Positions 31,294 to 40,106 of a stretch of 64,000 nt of DNA are shown here, piece by piece; within the stretch, counting starts at the first letter, position 1; every line of letters begins with the position of its first letter. Below the pieces are notes generated by a model. The model did no database searches. It was given only the letters and a program-made list of their open reading frames with translations, and was not told where the DNA came from. A program made the translations under genes and the position numbers. This DNA is from Massilia kyonggiensis (lineage in GTDB: Bacteria > Pseudomonadota > Gammaproteobacteria > Burkholderiales > Burkholderiaceae_D): NCBI RefSeq assembly GCF_024756235.1, contig NZ_JANUGY010000011.1:91405-155404 (forward strand), written 5' to 3'.

Positions 31294-31665
31294 ATGAATG
31301 CAGTCGCCGAAGTGCAAAACGCACAAGACACGATCCCCGCGCCCATCAACTTCACCGACAGCGCTGCCCAGAAAGTTGCCCAGCTGATCGAGGAAGAAGG
31401 CAATCCCGACCTGAAACTGCGCGTGTTCGTGCAGGGTGGCGGTTGCTCGGGCTTCCAGTACGGCTTCACCTTCGACGAAATCGTGAACGAAGACGATACG
31501 ACGATGGAAAAGAATGGCGTCACCCTGCTGATCGACTCGATGAGCTACCAGTACCTGGTCGGCGCCGAGATCGACTACAAGGACGACCTCGAAGGCGCCC
31601 AGTTCGTCATCAAGAACCCGAACGCCCAGTCGACCTGCGGCTGCGGCTCGTCGTTCTCGATGTAA
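31294..31665 (+). CDS. erpA: Iron-sulfur cluster insertion protein ErpA
   Basis: 123 residues, an A-type Fe-S carrier. It delivers Fe-S clusters to essential enzymes such as those of isoprenoid synthesis. The three ligand cysteines are in GGGCSGFQYGF and near the end in STCGCGSSF. ErpA branch is chosen over IscA by the N-terminal FTDSAAQKVAQLIEEEGN. A terminator follows. In relatives the next gene is usually anmK; here it is a glycosidase block. Confidence 0.96.
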   Translation: MNAVAEVQNAQDTIPAPINFTDSAAQKVAQLIEEEGNPDLKLRVFVQGGGCSGFQYGFTFDEIVNEDDTTMEKNGVTLLIDSMSYQYLVGAEIDYKDDLEGAQFVIKNPNAQSTCGCGSSFSM

Positions 31666-31686
31666 GCACTACCAGCTTCGACATCG

Positions 31687-31721
31687 AAAACCGCCTCGGC
31701 ATTGCCGGGGCGGTTTTTTTT
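31687..31721 (+). terminator. Rho-independent terminator after erpA
   Basis: AACCGCC (31689-31695) pairs with GGCGGTT (31709-31715), followed by eight T. Confidence 0.9.
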
Positions 31722-31769
31722 CGTCCTTAGGAAGTGTTGGATGCCGCCGTAATGACAAGTCAATAACAA

Positions 31770-31797
31770 TTGCTAACAGTCATGCGCGTAGTACACT
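31770..31797 (+). promoter_or_regulatory. Likely promoter of the GH8-GH3 operon
   Basis: TTGCTA (31770-31775), a 16-base spacer and TACACT (31792-31797) give a fair sigma-70 promoter about 60 bases ahead of the GH8 start. The surrounding bases are AT-rich. Confidence 0.55.
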
Positions 31798-31859
31798 GAT
31801 CAGGCCCCACGAATGTGGCGGCAAGGAGACATACAACCCCTATAAACGAGAGAAAAACA

Positions 31860-33311
31860 ATGTCGAGGGCACCAATCTTACTTTGCGGTGTTACCGCTAT
31901 CATCCTCGCCTGGGCCGGTGCCGCCCAGGCGCAAACACCATCCACCCACAACGCTGCCGCCACCACGGCAGCCACCGACGACGGCACCGGCGCCTACCGC
32001 ACGCAGCGCTACCGCAACCTGTTCGCCGAACGCCTGGGCCGCAGCCCGCAAGAGACGCACGCAAAGATCGAGCGCGCCTTCCAGAAGCTGTTCCACGGCG
32101 ACGGCCAGGAAGAGCGCGTCTACTTCGAGACGGGCGCCAACGCCAACGGCACGCTCGCGTACATCACGGACTGGGCCAACAACGACGCCCGCACGGAAGG
32201 CATGAGCTACGGCATGATGATCGCCGTCCAGCTCGGCAAGAAGCGCGAGTTCGACGCGCTGTGGAACTGGTCGAAGACCTACATGCTCACGACCGATCCC
32301 GCCAATCCGTCGCGCGGCTATTTCGCGTGGTCGATGGGCACGGACGGCACGCCCCGCGCCACCGGGGCCGCGCCGGACGGCGAGGAATACTATGCGATGG
32401 CGCTGTACTTCGCGGCGCGGCGCTGGGGCAACGGGAAGGGCATCTACGACTACCAGAAGGAAGCGGATACCATCCTGCGCGGCATGCGGCACCACCCCGT
32501 CGTGACGGCCACGCCGCCGTTCCGCATCCATCCGGGCGACACACCGTTCGTCGAACCGGACACGCCCTGGCCCAGTCCCAACAACCGCCGCGAACAGGAA
32601 CAGGCGCAGAAAGCGGGCAAGCCGTGGCCGCCGCAGCGTCCGCACCGCGAGCCGCGCCCTGTCACCGTCGGACCGATGGTCGACGAGGCCCACGCGATGG
32701 TCCGCTTCGTGCCGGAGACGTTCATCCCCGGCACCGACCCGTCTTACCACCTGCCCGCGTTCTACGAGCTGTGGGCGCGCTGGGGCCCGCGCGAAGACCG
32801 CGCGTTCTGGGCGCGTGCGGCAAACGTCAGCCGCGATTTCTTCGTGAAGACGGCCGATCCCGCGACGGGTCTCGGCCCCGACCGCGCCGATTTCGACGGC
32901 ACGCCGCTGAAGAACTGGGACGGCAGCCCGGGTTCGTTCGGCTACGACAGCTGGCGCACGATCAGCAACTGGTCCGTCGACCGCAGCTGGTGGAACAAGG
33001 ACCCGCGCCAGCAGGCGCTGTCCGACCGCGTCCAGCGCTTCCTGGCCGGGCAGGGGATCGACCGCTTCGCCGACCGTTACACGCTGGACGGCAAGCCGCT
33101 GTCCGACCGCCACTCGACCGGCATGCTGGCGGCGGCCGCCGTCGGCAGCCTGGCGGCCACGCCGGGACAGGTGTCCGATGACTTCCTGCGCGCGCTGTGG
33201 GATACGCCCGTGCCCAGCGGCGAGCAGCGCTACTTCGACGGCATGCTGTACCTGATGAGCATGATGCACCTGGGCGGCGAGTTCCGCGTGATCGATGGCA
33301 CCCACAAATAA
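31860..33311 (+). CDS. GH8 reducing-end xylose-releasing exo-oligoxylanase-like enzyme
   Basis: 483 residues, signal peptide ending AQA-QT near residue 22. The GH8 (alpha/alpha)6 barrel core is clear: YRNLFAERLG, RTEGMSYGMMIAVQLGKK with the likely general acid Glu113, TDPSYHLPAFYELWARWGP, and RHSTGMLAAAAVGSLA. These features are closest to the exo-oligoxylanase (Rex) branch, which frees xylose from the reducing end of xylo-oligosaccharides. A Pro/Arg-rich insert of about 40 residues (around residues 225-270) precedes the SYHLPAFYE segment and is unusual. The GH3 gene follows after 13 bases. Confidence 0.85.
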   Translation: MSRAPILLCGVTAIILAWAGAAQAQTPSTHNAAATTAATDDGTGAYRTQRYRNLFAERLGRSPQETHAKIERAFQKLFHGDGQEERVYFETGANANGTLAYITDWANNDARTEGMSYGMMIAVQLGKKREFDALWNWSKTYMLTTDPANPSRGYFAWSMGTDGTPRATGAAPDGEEYYAMALYFAARRWGNGKGIYDYQKEADTILRGMRHHPVVTATPPFRIHPGDTPFVEPDTPWPSPNNRREQEQAQKAGKPWPPQRPHREPRPVTVGPMVDEAHAMVRFVPETFIPGTDPSYHLPAFYELWARWGPREDRAFWARAANVSRDFFVKTADPATGLGPDRADFDGTPLKNWDGSPGSFGYDSWRTISNWSVDRSWWNKDPRQQALSDRVQRFLAGQGIDRFADRYTLDGKPLSDRHSTGMLAAAAVGSLAATPGQVSDDFLRALWDTPVPSGEQRYFDGMLYLMSMMHLGGEFRVIDGTHK

Positions 33312-33324
33312 CAAGGAGACAAGC

Positions 33325-35556
33325 ATGATGAAACAGACGACCGTCGCCGTCCTCCTCGCCTGCGCGGCGCTGGGCGCACAGGCGCAGGACCGCGCGTGGC
33401 TCGACAAATCGAAATCCGCCGACGAGCGCGCCCGCGCCGCCGTCGCCGCGATGACGCTCGACGAAAAACTGCTGCTGATCGTCAGCTACACGGACAAGAA
33501 AGACCTGGCGAAGCAGCCGGACGACATCGTGCCGCCGGCGATCAAGGCCGACGTCGCCGCGCACCACATCGAGGGCTCGGCTGGCTACGTGCCGGGGATC
33601 CCGCGCCTCGGCATTCCGCCGCAGTGGCAGACCGACGCGTCGATCGGCGTGCGCGTGGGCGGCATGGAGCGCACGGCGCTCCCGTCCTCGCTGGCGACGG
33701 CGGCCAGCTTCGATCCGGCCGTCGTCGAGGCGGGCGGACGCATGATCGCGGACGAGGCACGCGCATCGGGCTTCAACACATTCCTCGCGGGCGGTGCGAA
33801 CCTGGCGCGCGAGCCGCGCAACGGCCGCAATTTCGAATACGTGGGCGAGGACCCGCTGCTGGCCGGCCGCATGGCGGCGGGCCTGATCAACGGCATCCAG
33901 TCGCGCCACATGGTCTCCACGATGAAGCACTTCGCCGTCAACGACCACGAAAGCCAGCGCACGACGGTCGACGTCACGATCTCGCCCGAGGCGATGCGCC
34001 AGTCGGACCTGCTCGCGTTCGAGATCGTCAACGACCTGTCGAAGCCCGGCTCCGTCATGTGCTCGTACAACCTCGTGAACGGCCGCTGGGCGTGCGAGAA
34101 CGAGTACCTGCTGAACAAGACGCTGAAGCAGGACTGGAGGTTCAAGGGCTATGTGATGGCCGACTGGGGCGCCGTCCACTCGACGGCGGACGCGGCCAAC
34201 TATGGCCTCGACCAGTTCACGGGCTACCCGTGCTGCAACCACCACGGCCCGTTCTACTCGGCGAAGAATTTCAAGGAGGCGATGAACAAGGGCGACGTGT
34301 CGATGCGCCGCCTCGACGACATGGCGCAGCGCATCCTGTGGCCGCTGTTCCAGACCGGCGTGTTCGACGATCCGCCGAAGGTCGGCAAGATCGATTTCGC
34401 CGCGCATGCGAACGTTGCGCAGCGCGCCGCCGAGGAATCGCTCGTGCTGCTGAAGAACGAGGGCAACCTGCTGCCGCTGGCGAACGTGAAGTCGGTGGCC
34501 GTCATCGGCGGTCATGCGGACAAGGGCGTGCTGGCGGGCGGCGGGTCGTCCGGCGTGACGCCGGTCGGCGGCAATGCCGTGCCGAACCTGGAACCGACGA
34601 AGTGGCCGGGCCCCGTGATCTACATGCCGTCGGCGCCGCTGGCGGCATTGAAAGCGGAGCTGCCGAAGGCGAAGGTCGCGTACGCGAGCGGCAAGGACAT
34701 CGATGCGGCCGTCGCGCTGGCGAAGCAGTCCGAGGTCGCCGTCGTGTTCGTGACGCAGTGGATGGGAGAAGGCTTCGACGGCAGGCTGGAACTGGACGGC
34801 AACCAGGATGCGCTGGTCGCCGCCGTCGCGCGCGCCAATCCGAAGACGGTCGTCGTCGTGGAATCGGGCGGCGCGATCCTGATGCCGTGGCTACCGCAAG
34901 TGCCGGCCGTGCTGGAGGCGTTCTATCCGGGCATCCGCGGCGGCCAGGCGATCGCGCGCATCCTGACCGGTAAAGTGAATCCGTCCGGACACCTGCCGAT
35001 CAGCTTCCCCGCATCGAATCTACAACTTGCCCATGCGCAGATTCCGGGCTTCGGCAAGCCGGACGGCATCCCCGTCCACATCACGTATCACGAAGGCGCC
35101 GCAATCGGCTACAAGTGGTACGACGCGAAAGGGTATAAACCGTTATTCGCGTTCGGTCACGGCCTCAGTTACACGAGCTTCGCCGTCGCCGAACCGAAGG
35201 CCAACGTCGCCAATGGCGCGCTGACGGTCGGCGCCGCGCTGCGCAACACGGGCAGGCTGGCCGGCAAGGGCGTCGTGCAGGTCTATGTCGCGCCGGCGGA
35301 TCTGAAGGCGTCGGGCTGGGAAGCGCCGAAGCGTCTCGTCGCGTTCCACAAGCTCGATTTGCGGGCAGGCGGCGCGAACACGTTCACGCAGGCCGTCGAT
35401 CCGCGCCTGCTGGCGACGTACGAAGTCGCGGACAATAGCTGGCGCGTCCGCGCGGGCACGTACCGCGTGCTGTTCGGGCAGGCGGCGGACGACCTGCCCG
35501 TGTCGGTGGACGTGACGCTGCCGGACATGACGTGGAGCGCCGTCCACAAGGACTAA
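33325..35556 (+). CDS. GH3 family beta-glycosidase (BglX-like)
   Basis: 743 residues with a signal peptide (MMKQTTVAVLLACAALGAQA). GH3 N-domain motifs: NGRNFEYVGEDPLLAG, KHFAVNDHE and VMADWGAVHS with nucleophile Asp280 (SDW in most members, ADW here). The second domain and the C-terminal fibronectin-like domain (HGLSYTSFAV onwards) follow. It hydrolyses terminal beta-glucosyl or beta-xylosyl residues from oligosaccharides. Start has AAGGAGAC just upstream. Paired with the GH8 exo-oligoxylanase, it likely completes breakdown of hemicellulose fragments in the periplasm. Confidence 0.9.
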   Translation: MMKQTTVAVLLACAALGAQAQDRAWLDKSKSADERARAAVAAMTLDEKLLLIVSYTDKKDLAKQPDDIVPPAIKADVAAHHIEGSAGYVPGIPRLGIPPQWQTDASIGVRVGGMERTALPSSLATAASFDPAVVEAGGRMIADEARASGFNTFLAGGANLAREPRNGRNFEYVGEDPLLAGRMAAGLINGIQSRHMVSTMKHFAVNDHESQRTTVDVTISPEAMRQSDLLAFEIVNDLSKPGSVMCSYNLVNGRWACENEYLLNKTLKQDWRFKGYVMADWGAVHSTADAANYGLDQFTGYPCCNHHGPFYSAKNFKEAMNKGDVSMRRLDDMAQRILWPLFQTGVFDDPPKVGKIDFAAHANVAQRAAEESLVLLKNEGNLLPLANVKSVAVIGGHADKGVLAGGGSSGVTPVGGNAVPNLEPTKWPGPVIYMPSAPLAALKAELPKAKVAYASGKDIDAAVALAKQSEVAVVFVTQWMGEGFDGRLELDGNQDALVAAVARANPKTVVVVESGGAILMPWLPQVPAVLEAFYPGIRGGQAIARILTGKVNPSGHLPISFPASNLQLAHAQIPGFGKPDGIPVHITYHEGAAIGYKWYDAKGYKPLFAFGHGLSYTSFAVAEPKANVANGALTVGAALRNTGRLAGKGVVQVYVAPADLKASGWEAPKRLVAFHKLDLRAGGANTFTQAVDPRLLATYEVADNSWRVRAGTYRVLFGQAADDLPVSVDVTLPDMTWSAVHKD

Positions 35557-35561
35557 GCCCG

Positions 35562-35873
35562 TTATTTGGCCCAGTAATCCAGCACCAGCGATTTGGCGAG
35601 ACTTGGCTTGAGCATCTCGACGAAACGCTGGTGCGCCGGATGCACGAGATAGGCGTCGCGGTCTTCGGCTTGCGCGAACGTCAGGGTAAAACAGTGCGTG
35701 AAGCCGTCGTTCAGGCCTTCCGGGCTCACGTTCGTGCCCCATTCGTAGGCGGTAATGCCGGGGATGGCCGAGGGCAGGGCGGCAAAGCCGGTCACGATGG
35801 CGTCGACGTCGTCGTACGAAGCGTCGTCCTTGAACGAGAACAGGACGACGTGGCGGAGCAGTTGGCTGGACAT
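35562..35873 (-). CDS. Dabb-family protein (stress-responsive A/B barrel)
   Basis: 103 residues, one alpha/beta-barrel Dabb domain: LRHVVLFSFKDDAS at the start, then YEWGTNVSPEGLNDGFTHCFTLTF and DAYLVHPAHQRFVEMLKP. These are the conserved stretches of the family. Members form dimeric ferredoxin-like barrels; a catalytic role is not known for most. It converges on the GH3 gene with 5 bases between. Confidence 0.9.
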   Translation of the reverse strand: MSSQLLRHVVLFSFKDDASYDDVDAIVTGFAALPSAIPGITAYEWGTNVSPEGLNDGFTHCFTLTFAQAEDRDAYLVHPAHQRFVEMLKPSLAKSLVLDYWAK

Positions 35874-35911
35874 GGGGCGGTCGATGTAGGTTGACGAGGC
35901 GTCATCTTACA

Positions 35912-36814
35912 TCAGGGCGCAAGGGCGATCACATCGTCGCCGGGCAGCGGTTCGCAGCCCGGCCCCAGCGGTTCCCAGCCGCGATGCACGACGATGTGGC
36001 GTTCGTCGTGGCACAGTTCCACGCGGCGCGTCTGCGGGGATTCCCGCCGCACGAAATCCTCGATCGCCGTCGGCACGCTGATGTGCAGCGCGAGCGCGTG
36101 GATGTCGTCGAGCGGATGGTCGCCCACGTGCACGAGGGGCACGAACTGCCCGGCGAACATCAGCCAGTGCGACGGGATGCGGACGGGCGTGGCCGCATAG
36201 CCTTGCGCGCGCAACCACGCCTGTGCGCGCTCGCGCGCGGGATCTGCAGGGTCGAGGCGGCCCCACGCGAATGCGAGCAGCTCCGCCACCCACTGGTTGC
36301 AGTTCTGGTAGCGCGTGCCGAATGCGTAGGCGTTGGCGCTGTAGCGGGTGCCCAGCAGCGCGAGGGCCAGCGGCTTGTCGAGCGCGGCCTTCTCCAGCAG
36401 CGCGCTGTCCTGCCCGGGCGGGAACAGCAGGGCGACGTGGCCATGCGTGGGCGCGTCGGCGCCGAACACGAAGCCGGCCATGCCCTGATCGAACAGGCGC
36501 GGACGCGATTCGTCGCATGCGTAGTACAACTGGCGCACGGCCCACGGACCGCCCGGATTGTTTTTCAGTGCGATGCCCGCATGCGAATACCGCAGGCCGA
36601 AGCGGGAGAGGTCCAGGCCCGCGCGCGCCACGAGGGCGAGATCGCTGCCGGAGCGCGCCAGCTCGTCTTTCACCGCGGCGGCGAAGCGCAGCACGCGGTC
36701 CTGGTCCGCGGCCGTGACCTTCTCGGCACGGTCGCAGAACGTCGGGATGCCGGCCCATGCGCTCGCGCTCGCGGACAGCAGGAGCGCGGCCGCGAGGCGG
36801 CGCACGAACGTCAT
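35912..36814 (-). CDS. DUF2145 family secreted protein
   Basis: 300 residues with a signal peptide (LAAALLLSASASAWA-G). The conserved features recalled for DUF2145 are present: FCDRAEKVTAADQDRVLRFA, LARAGLDLSRFGLRYSHAGIAL, VRQLYYACDESRPRLFDQGMAGFVFG and RYQNCNQWVAELLAFAWG. The HAG/NCNQW pairing resembles NlpC/P60-type cysteine hydrolases, but a catalytic role is only a guess. The ATG overlaps the stop of the upstream serine-rich gene by one base, so both are cotranscribed. Confidence 0.85.
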   Translation of the reverse strand: MTFVRRLAAALLLSASASAWAGIPTFCDRAEKVTAADQDRVLRFAAAVKDELARSGSDLALVARAGLDLSRFGLRYSHAGIALKNNPGGPWAVRQLYYACDESRPRLFDQGMAGFVFGADAPTHGHVALLFPPGQDSALLEKAALDKPLALALLGTRYSANAYAFGTRYQNCNQWVAELLAFAWGRLDPADPARERAQAWLRAQGYAATPVRIPSHWLMFAGQFVPLVHVGDHPLDDIHALALHISVPTAIEDFVRRESPQTRRVELCHDERHIVVHRGWEPLGPGCEPLPGDDVIALAP

Positions 36815-37278
36815 CAGATCGTGACTTTACGGGAGGCGAGTTCGCGGTACCAGTCGTCCTGCAGCGCGAGGAAGAACGGCTGCTTCGTGTCGCCGTAGGC
36901 GAACTCGTAGCCGTACACGCGCTCGTTCACCTGCACGACTTCATTCCTGGCGACGCGGCGTTCGGCCAATGCGCGGTCGGGCACGTCGACCCAGAACTCG
37001 GTGGCCGCAGTGCCCGCGACGGCGCGCAGCGTGATGCGCGTGACACCCGCCTTCGCCGGCGCCTGGGCGACGTCGATCACGCGGTACGGGCCGGTCTCCG
37101 CGCGCTTGTTGTCGCCGCTCGAGCTGTTGCTGGAGCCGCCGATCGAATCGGAGATGCTGCCCGACGACGCGGAACCCGCGCTGGAGGCGGATGACGCGAA
37201 GCTGTCGGCGTGGGCGGGCAGGACACAAGCGGCGGCCAGCGTCAGTGCGAGCGCGCGGGTAAAGGTCGTGAAGGTCAT
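36814..37278 (-). CDS. Hypothetical secreted protein with serine-rich linker
   Basis: 154 residues. A signal peptide (FTRALALTLAAACVLPAHA-D) is followed by a serine/glycine-rich low-complexity stretch (residues 26-54) and then a compact domain ending in PFFLALQDDWYRELASRKVTI. I do not recognise the family. Coupled to the DUF2145 gene by a one-base stop/start overlap; the pair likely works together in the periplasm or at the outer membrane. Confidence 0.8.
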   Translation of the reverse strand: MTFTTFTRALALTLAAACVLPAHADSFASSASSAGSASSGSISDSIGGSSNSSSGDNKRAETGPYRVIDVAQAPAKAGVTRITLRAVAGTAATEFWVDVPDRALAERRVARNEVVQVNERVYGYEFAYGDTKQPFFLALQDDWYRELASRKVTI

Positions 37279-37367
37279 TGCGAAATCTTTCTTAAGCGTA
37301 TCGGATAACGCAATGGTACAAGTGCCGCGCGCTGCTGAGAAGGCAAACGTGGTTTTGTCGCAATGGC

Positions 37368-38003
37368 TCAGTCGACTTCGGTGACGAACTGGTCGAGCGG
37401 ACGGCGCACCTTCGGCAGGTTGACCAGCCAGTCCTGTTCGGCCTTGCGGTAGCCCAGCGGCAGCATGACGACGCTGCGCAGGTTCTGCTCGCGCAGCTTC
37501 AGGATGGCGTCGACGGCGGCCGGATCGAAGCCTTCCATCGGCGTTGCGTCGACTTCCTCGAACGCAGCCGCGATGACGGCGGCGCCGAAGCCGATATAGG
37601 CCTGGCGTGCGGCATGCTCGAAGTTCACCTGCGCGCCGCGGCCCGGATAGGTCGACAGCAGCTGCTGGCGGTACGCTTCCCAGCCTTCGTTGCGGAAGCC
37701 GCGCACTTCATTGGTCAGGTCGAACATGTGGTTGATGCGTTCCGGCGTGTAGTCGTCCCAGGCGGCGAACACGAGCAGGTGCGACGCATCGGTGACCTGT
37801 GCCTGGTTCCACGCCACTTCACGGATCTGCGCGCGCAGTGCCGGATTCTTCACGACCAGGATCTCGTACGGCTGCAGGCCGGACGAGGTCGGCGCGAGGC
37901 GGGCCGCTTCGATGATGCGGTCGATCTTGTCCTGCGCGACCGGACGGGTCGGATCCATTGCCTTGGTGGCGTAGCGCCATTGCAGTTTATTCAGTAATTC
38001 CAT
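37368..38003 (-). CDS. Nitroreductase-family NAD(P)H oxidoreductase
   Basis: 211 residues starting MELLNKLQWRYATKAMDPTRPV with AAGGTCACCC upstream. The FMN-binding motif AARLAPTSSGLQPYEILVV and the C-terminal LRSVVMLPLGYR are typical of NfsB/YdgI-like nitroreductases. Such enzymes reduce quinones, nitroaromatics or dihydropteridines with two-electron chemistry. It is divergent from a LysR regulator 98 bases away, the usual layout for a regulated target. Confidence 0.9.
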   Translation of the reverse strand: MELLNKLQWRYATKAMDPTRPVAQDKIDRIIEAARLAPTSSGLQPYEILVVKNPALRAQIREVAWNQAQVTDASHLLVFAAWDDYTPERINHMFDLTNEVRGFRNEGWEAYRQQLLSTYPGRGAQVNFEHAARQAYIGFGAAVIAAAFEEVDATPMEGFDPAAVDAILKLREQNLRSVVMLPLGYRKAEQDWLVNLPKVRRPLDQFVTEVD

Positions 38004-38101
38004 GGGTGACCTTATGTAGGGTGGATAGGTCACATTGTATTTTCTCCTCGCGGTGCAATAAACTAGGCGTTCAGCAAATGATTTGTTCGTGAAAGGTGAA
38101 G

Positions 38102-39010
38102 ATGGCGCGCAAGTTCGATCACTTGTCGGATGTGGAAGTGTTGCTCAGCGTGATCGAACACGGGTCGTTCAGTGCCGCAGCGGTAGTGTTGTCGACCACG
38201 GCGTCGGTGCTGAGCCGTGCCATTTCTCGACTGGAACACCGCCTGGGTGCCCAACTGCTCCGGCGCAGCACGCGCAGCCTGAGTCTTACCGATGCCGGCC
38301 GCCGCTACGCCGAGGAAGTGCGCGGCGCGTTCGCGCAGATCGAGCAGGCGGAACGCACGATTCGCAGCACGACGGTGCAACTGAGCGGCAAGGTGCGCAT
38401 GAGCGTGCCCACCAGCTATGGCCGGCAACGCTTGCCCGCGCTGCTGGCGGCCTATGCGCGCGCGTATCCGCTGGTCGAGCTCGAGGTGGACATCAGCAAC
38501 CGCAATGTCGACCTCGTGGCGGAAGGGTTCGACGTGGCCATCCGTTCCGGCCCGATCCCGAGCAGCAGCATGGTGGCGCGTCCGCTCGAAGTGTCGCCGC
38601 TGTGCCTGGTCGCGGCGCCGGATTACCTGGAGGCGGCGGGGGCGCTATCCGGCCTGGCGGACCTGGCGCGCCAGCGCTGCATCGCCTTCATCCGTCCCAG
38701 CACCGGCCGCGTGGTCCCCTGGCATTTGCGCGACGACGGGCGCGACATCGACTGGGTGCCGCCGGCCGCCGTCACGGTGGCGACCGATGTCATGGGCGTC
38801 GTGTGGTTCGCCGAGCAGGGGATGGGCATCGCGTTGTGCCCGCGCATCTTCGCCGAAGAGAGCCTCGCGGCAGGCCGCCTGGTCGAGGTGTTGCCCGGCC
38901 TGGGCGGGCGCACGCGGACGTTTTCCCTGATCTACCCGACCCACCGCAGCCTGTCGGCCGCGTCGCGGGCGCTGATCGACATGCTGGTGGCCGGGCGTCA
39001 GGCGGGATAA
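38102..39010 (+). CDS. LysR-family transcriptional regulator
   Basis: 302 residues. Start at ATG 38102 behind AAAGGTG; an in-frame GTG two codons earlier is possible. The N-terminal helix-turn-helix (VEVLLSVIEHGSFSAAAVVLSTTASVLSRAISRLEHRLGAQLLRRSTRSLSLTDAG) is standard, as is the substrate-binding domain (GKVRMSVPTSYG...GMGIALCPRIFAEE). It belongs to the large CrgA/DsdC-like branch. Divergent nitroreductase is the likely target. Its last 13 bases overlap convergent anmK. Confidence 0.94.
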   Translation: MARKFDHLSDVEVLLSVIEHGSFSAAAVVLSTTASVLSRAISRLEHRLGAQLLRRSTRSLSLTDAGRRYAEEVRGAFAQIEQAERTIRSTTVQLSGKVRMSVPTSYGRQRLPALLAAYARAYPLVELEVDISNRNVDLVAEGFDVAIRSGPIPSSSMVARPLEVSPLCLVAAPDYLEAAGALSGLADLARQRCIAFIRPSTGRVVPWHLRDDGRDIDWVPPAAVTVATDVMGVVWFAEQGMGIALCPRIFAEESLAAGRLVEVLPGLGGRTRTFSLIYPTHRSLSAASRALIDMLVAGRQAG

Positions 39011-40089
39011 AGCGCGCCGAGGATGCGGGGGCCGGCGGCACCCGTGACGGCCGGCAGGTTGCCCGGCTGGCGGCGCAGGAAGCGGTAGCCGAGCCATGCG
39101 AAGGCGAGGGCTTCCACGCGGTTCGGCGCGACGCCCAGCGTGTCCGTCGACGCGACGGGGATGTTGCCGCCGAGGGCGTCGGCGAGGTCGCGCAACAGCA
39201 CGCCGTTGTACGCGCCGCCGCCGCACACGTAGACGGCTTGCGCATTTGCCTCCGCCTGGATCGCGCGGGCGATCGTCACGGCCGTCAGCCGCGTCAGCGT
39301 CGCCTGCACGTCTGCCGGCGACACGCCCGGCCGCTGCGCCAGCTTGGCGTCGAGCCAGTCCGCGTGGAACAGGTCGCGGCCCGTGCTCTTGGGCGGCGGC
39401 TGGCGAAAGTATGGTTCGTCGAGCAGCAGGTCGAGCAGGGGCGCGTCGACGGTGCCCGCTGCGGCCCAGGCGCCGTCCTGGTCGTAGGCTTTGCCCAGGT
39501 GGCGCGCGATCCACAGGTCCATCAGCACGTTGCCGGGGCCGGTGTCGTAGCCGGTCACGCGGCCGTCGCCGTGCAGCACGCTGATGTTGCCGATGCCGCC
39601 GATGTTGACGACGACGCGCACCTGGTTCTTCTTGCCGAAGCGGGCTTCGTGGAAGGCGGGGACGAGCGGGGCGCCCTGGCCGCCGGCGGCGACGTCGCGG
39701 CTGCGGAAGTCGGCGATGACGTCGATGCCGGCAAGCTCGGCCAGCAACGCGGGATTATTCGTCTGGCGCGTAAAACTCAGTTCGGGGCGGTGGCGGATCG
39801 TCTGGCCGTGCACGGCGACGGCGCGGACCGGACCCGGCGCCACAGCGGCCAGCGTTTTGACGCACTCGGCGTAGCAGCGGGCCAGCGCGTTGGCGGCCAG
39901 CGCTTCGCGTTCCAGTTCGTTGGCGCTGGCGGCTTGCAGGGCCATCAGTTCGGCGCGCAGGTCGGCCGGGAAGGGGGTGAAGGCGGCGTCCAGCGTGCGG
40001 ATGCCGCGGCCGGAAAAGTCGGCCAGCACGCCGTCGACGCCGTCCAGGCTCGTGCCGGACATCAGGCCGATGTACAAAGTGGATGCCAT
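38998..40089 (-). CDS. anmK: Anhydro-N-acetylmuramic acid kinase AnmK
   Basis: 363 residues. AnmK phosphorylates and opens 1,6-anhydroMurNAc from cell-wall turnover. The start YIGLMSGTSLDGVDGVLADF carries the family's ATP-binding motif. GGIGNISVL and DTGPGNVLMD are further conserved stretches. It is followed upstream (on this strand) by the M23 peptidase gene, another cell-wall enzyme, a pairing seen in relatives. Its stop overlaps the LysR gene on the other strand. Confidence 0.96.
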   Translation of the reverse strand: MASTLYIGLMSGTSLDGVDGVLADFSGRGIRTLDAAFTPFPADLRAELMALQAASANELEREALAANALARCYAECVKTLAAVAPGPVRAVAVHGQTIRHRPELSFTRQTNNPALLAELAGIDVIADFRSRDVAAGGQGAPLVPAFHEARFGKKNQVRVVVNIGGIGNISVLHGDGRVTGYDTGPGNVLMDLWIARHLGKAYDQDGAWAAAGTVDAPLLDLLLDEPYFRQPPPKSTGRDLFHADWLDAKLAQRPGVSPADVQATLTRLTAVTIARAIQAEANAQAVYVCGGGAYNGVLLRDLADALGGNIPVASTDTLGVAPNRVEALAFAWLGYRFLRRQPGNLPAVTGAAGPRILGALYPA

Positions 40090-40106
40090 GATCGACTCCT
40101 GAAAGC

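Noticed and set aside
34159..34170. ADW instead of SDW at the GH3 nucleophile as a sign of inactivity
   Set aside because: The nucleophile Asp itself and the other GH3 motifs are intact; variation before the Asp occurs in active members.
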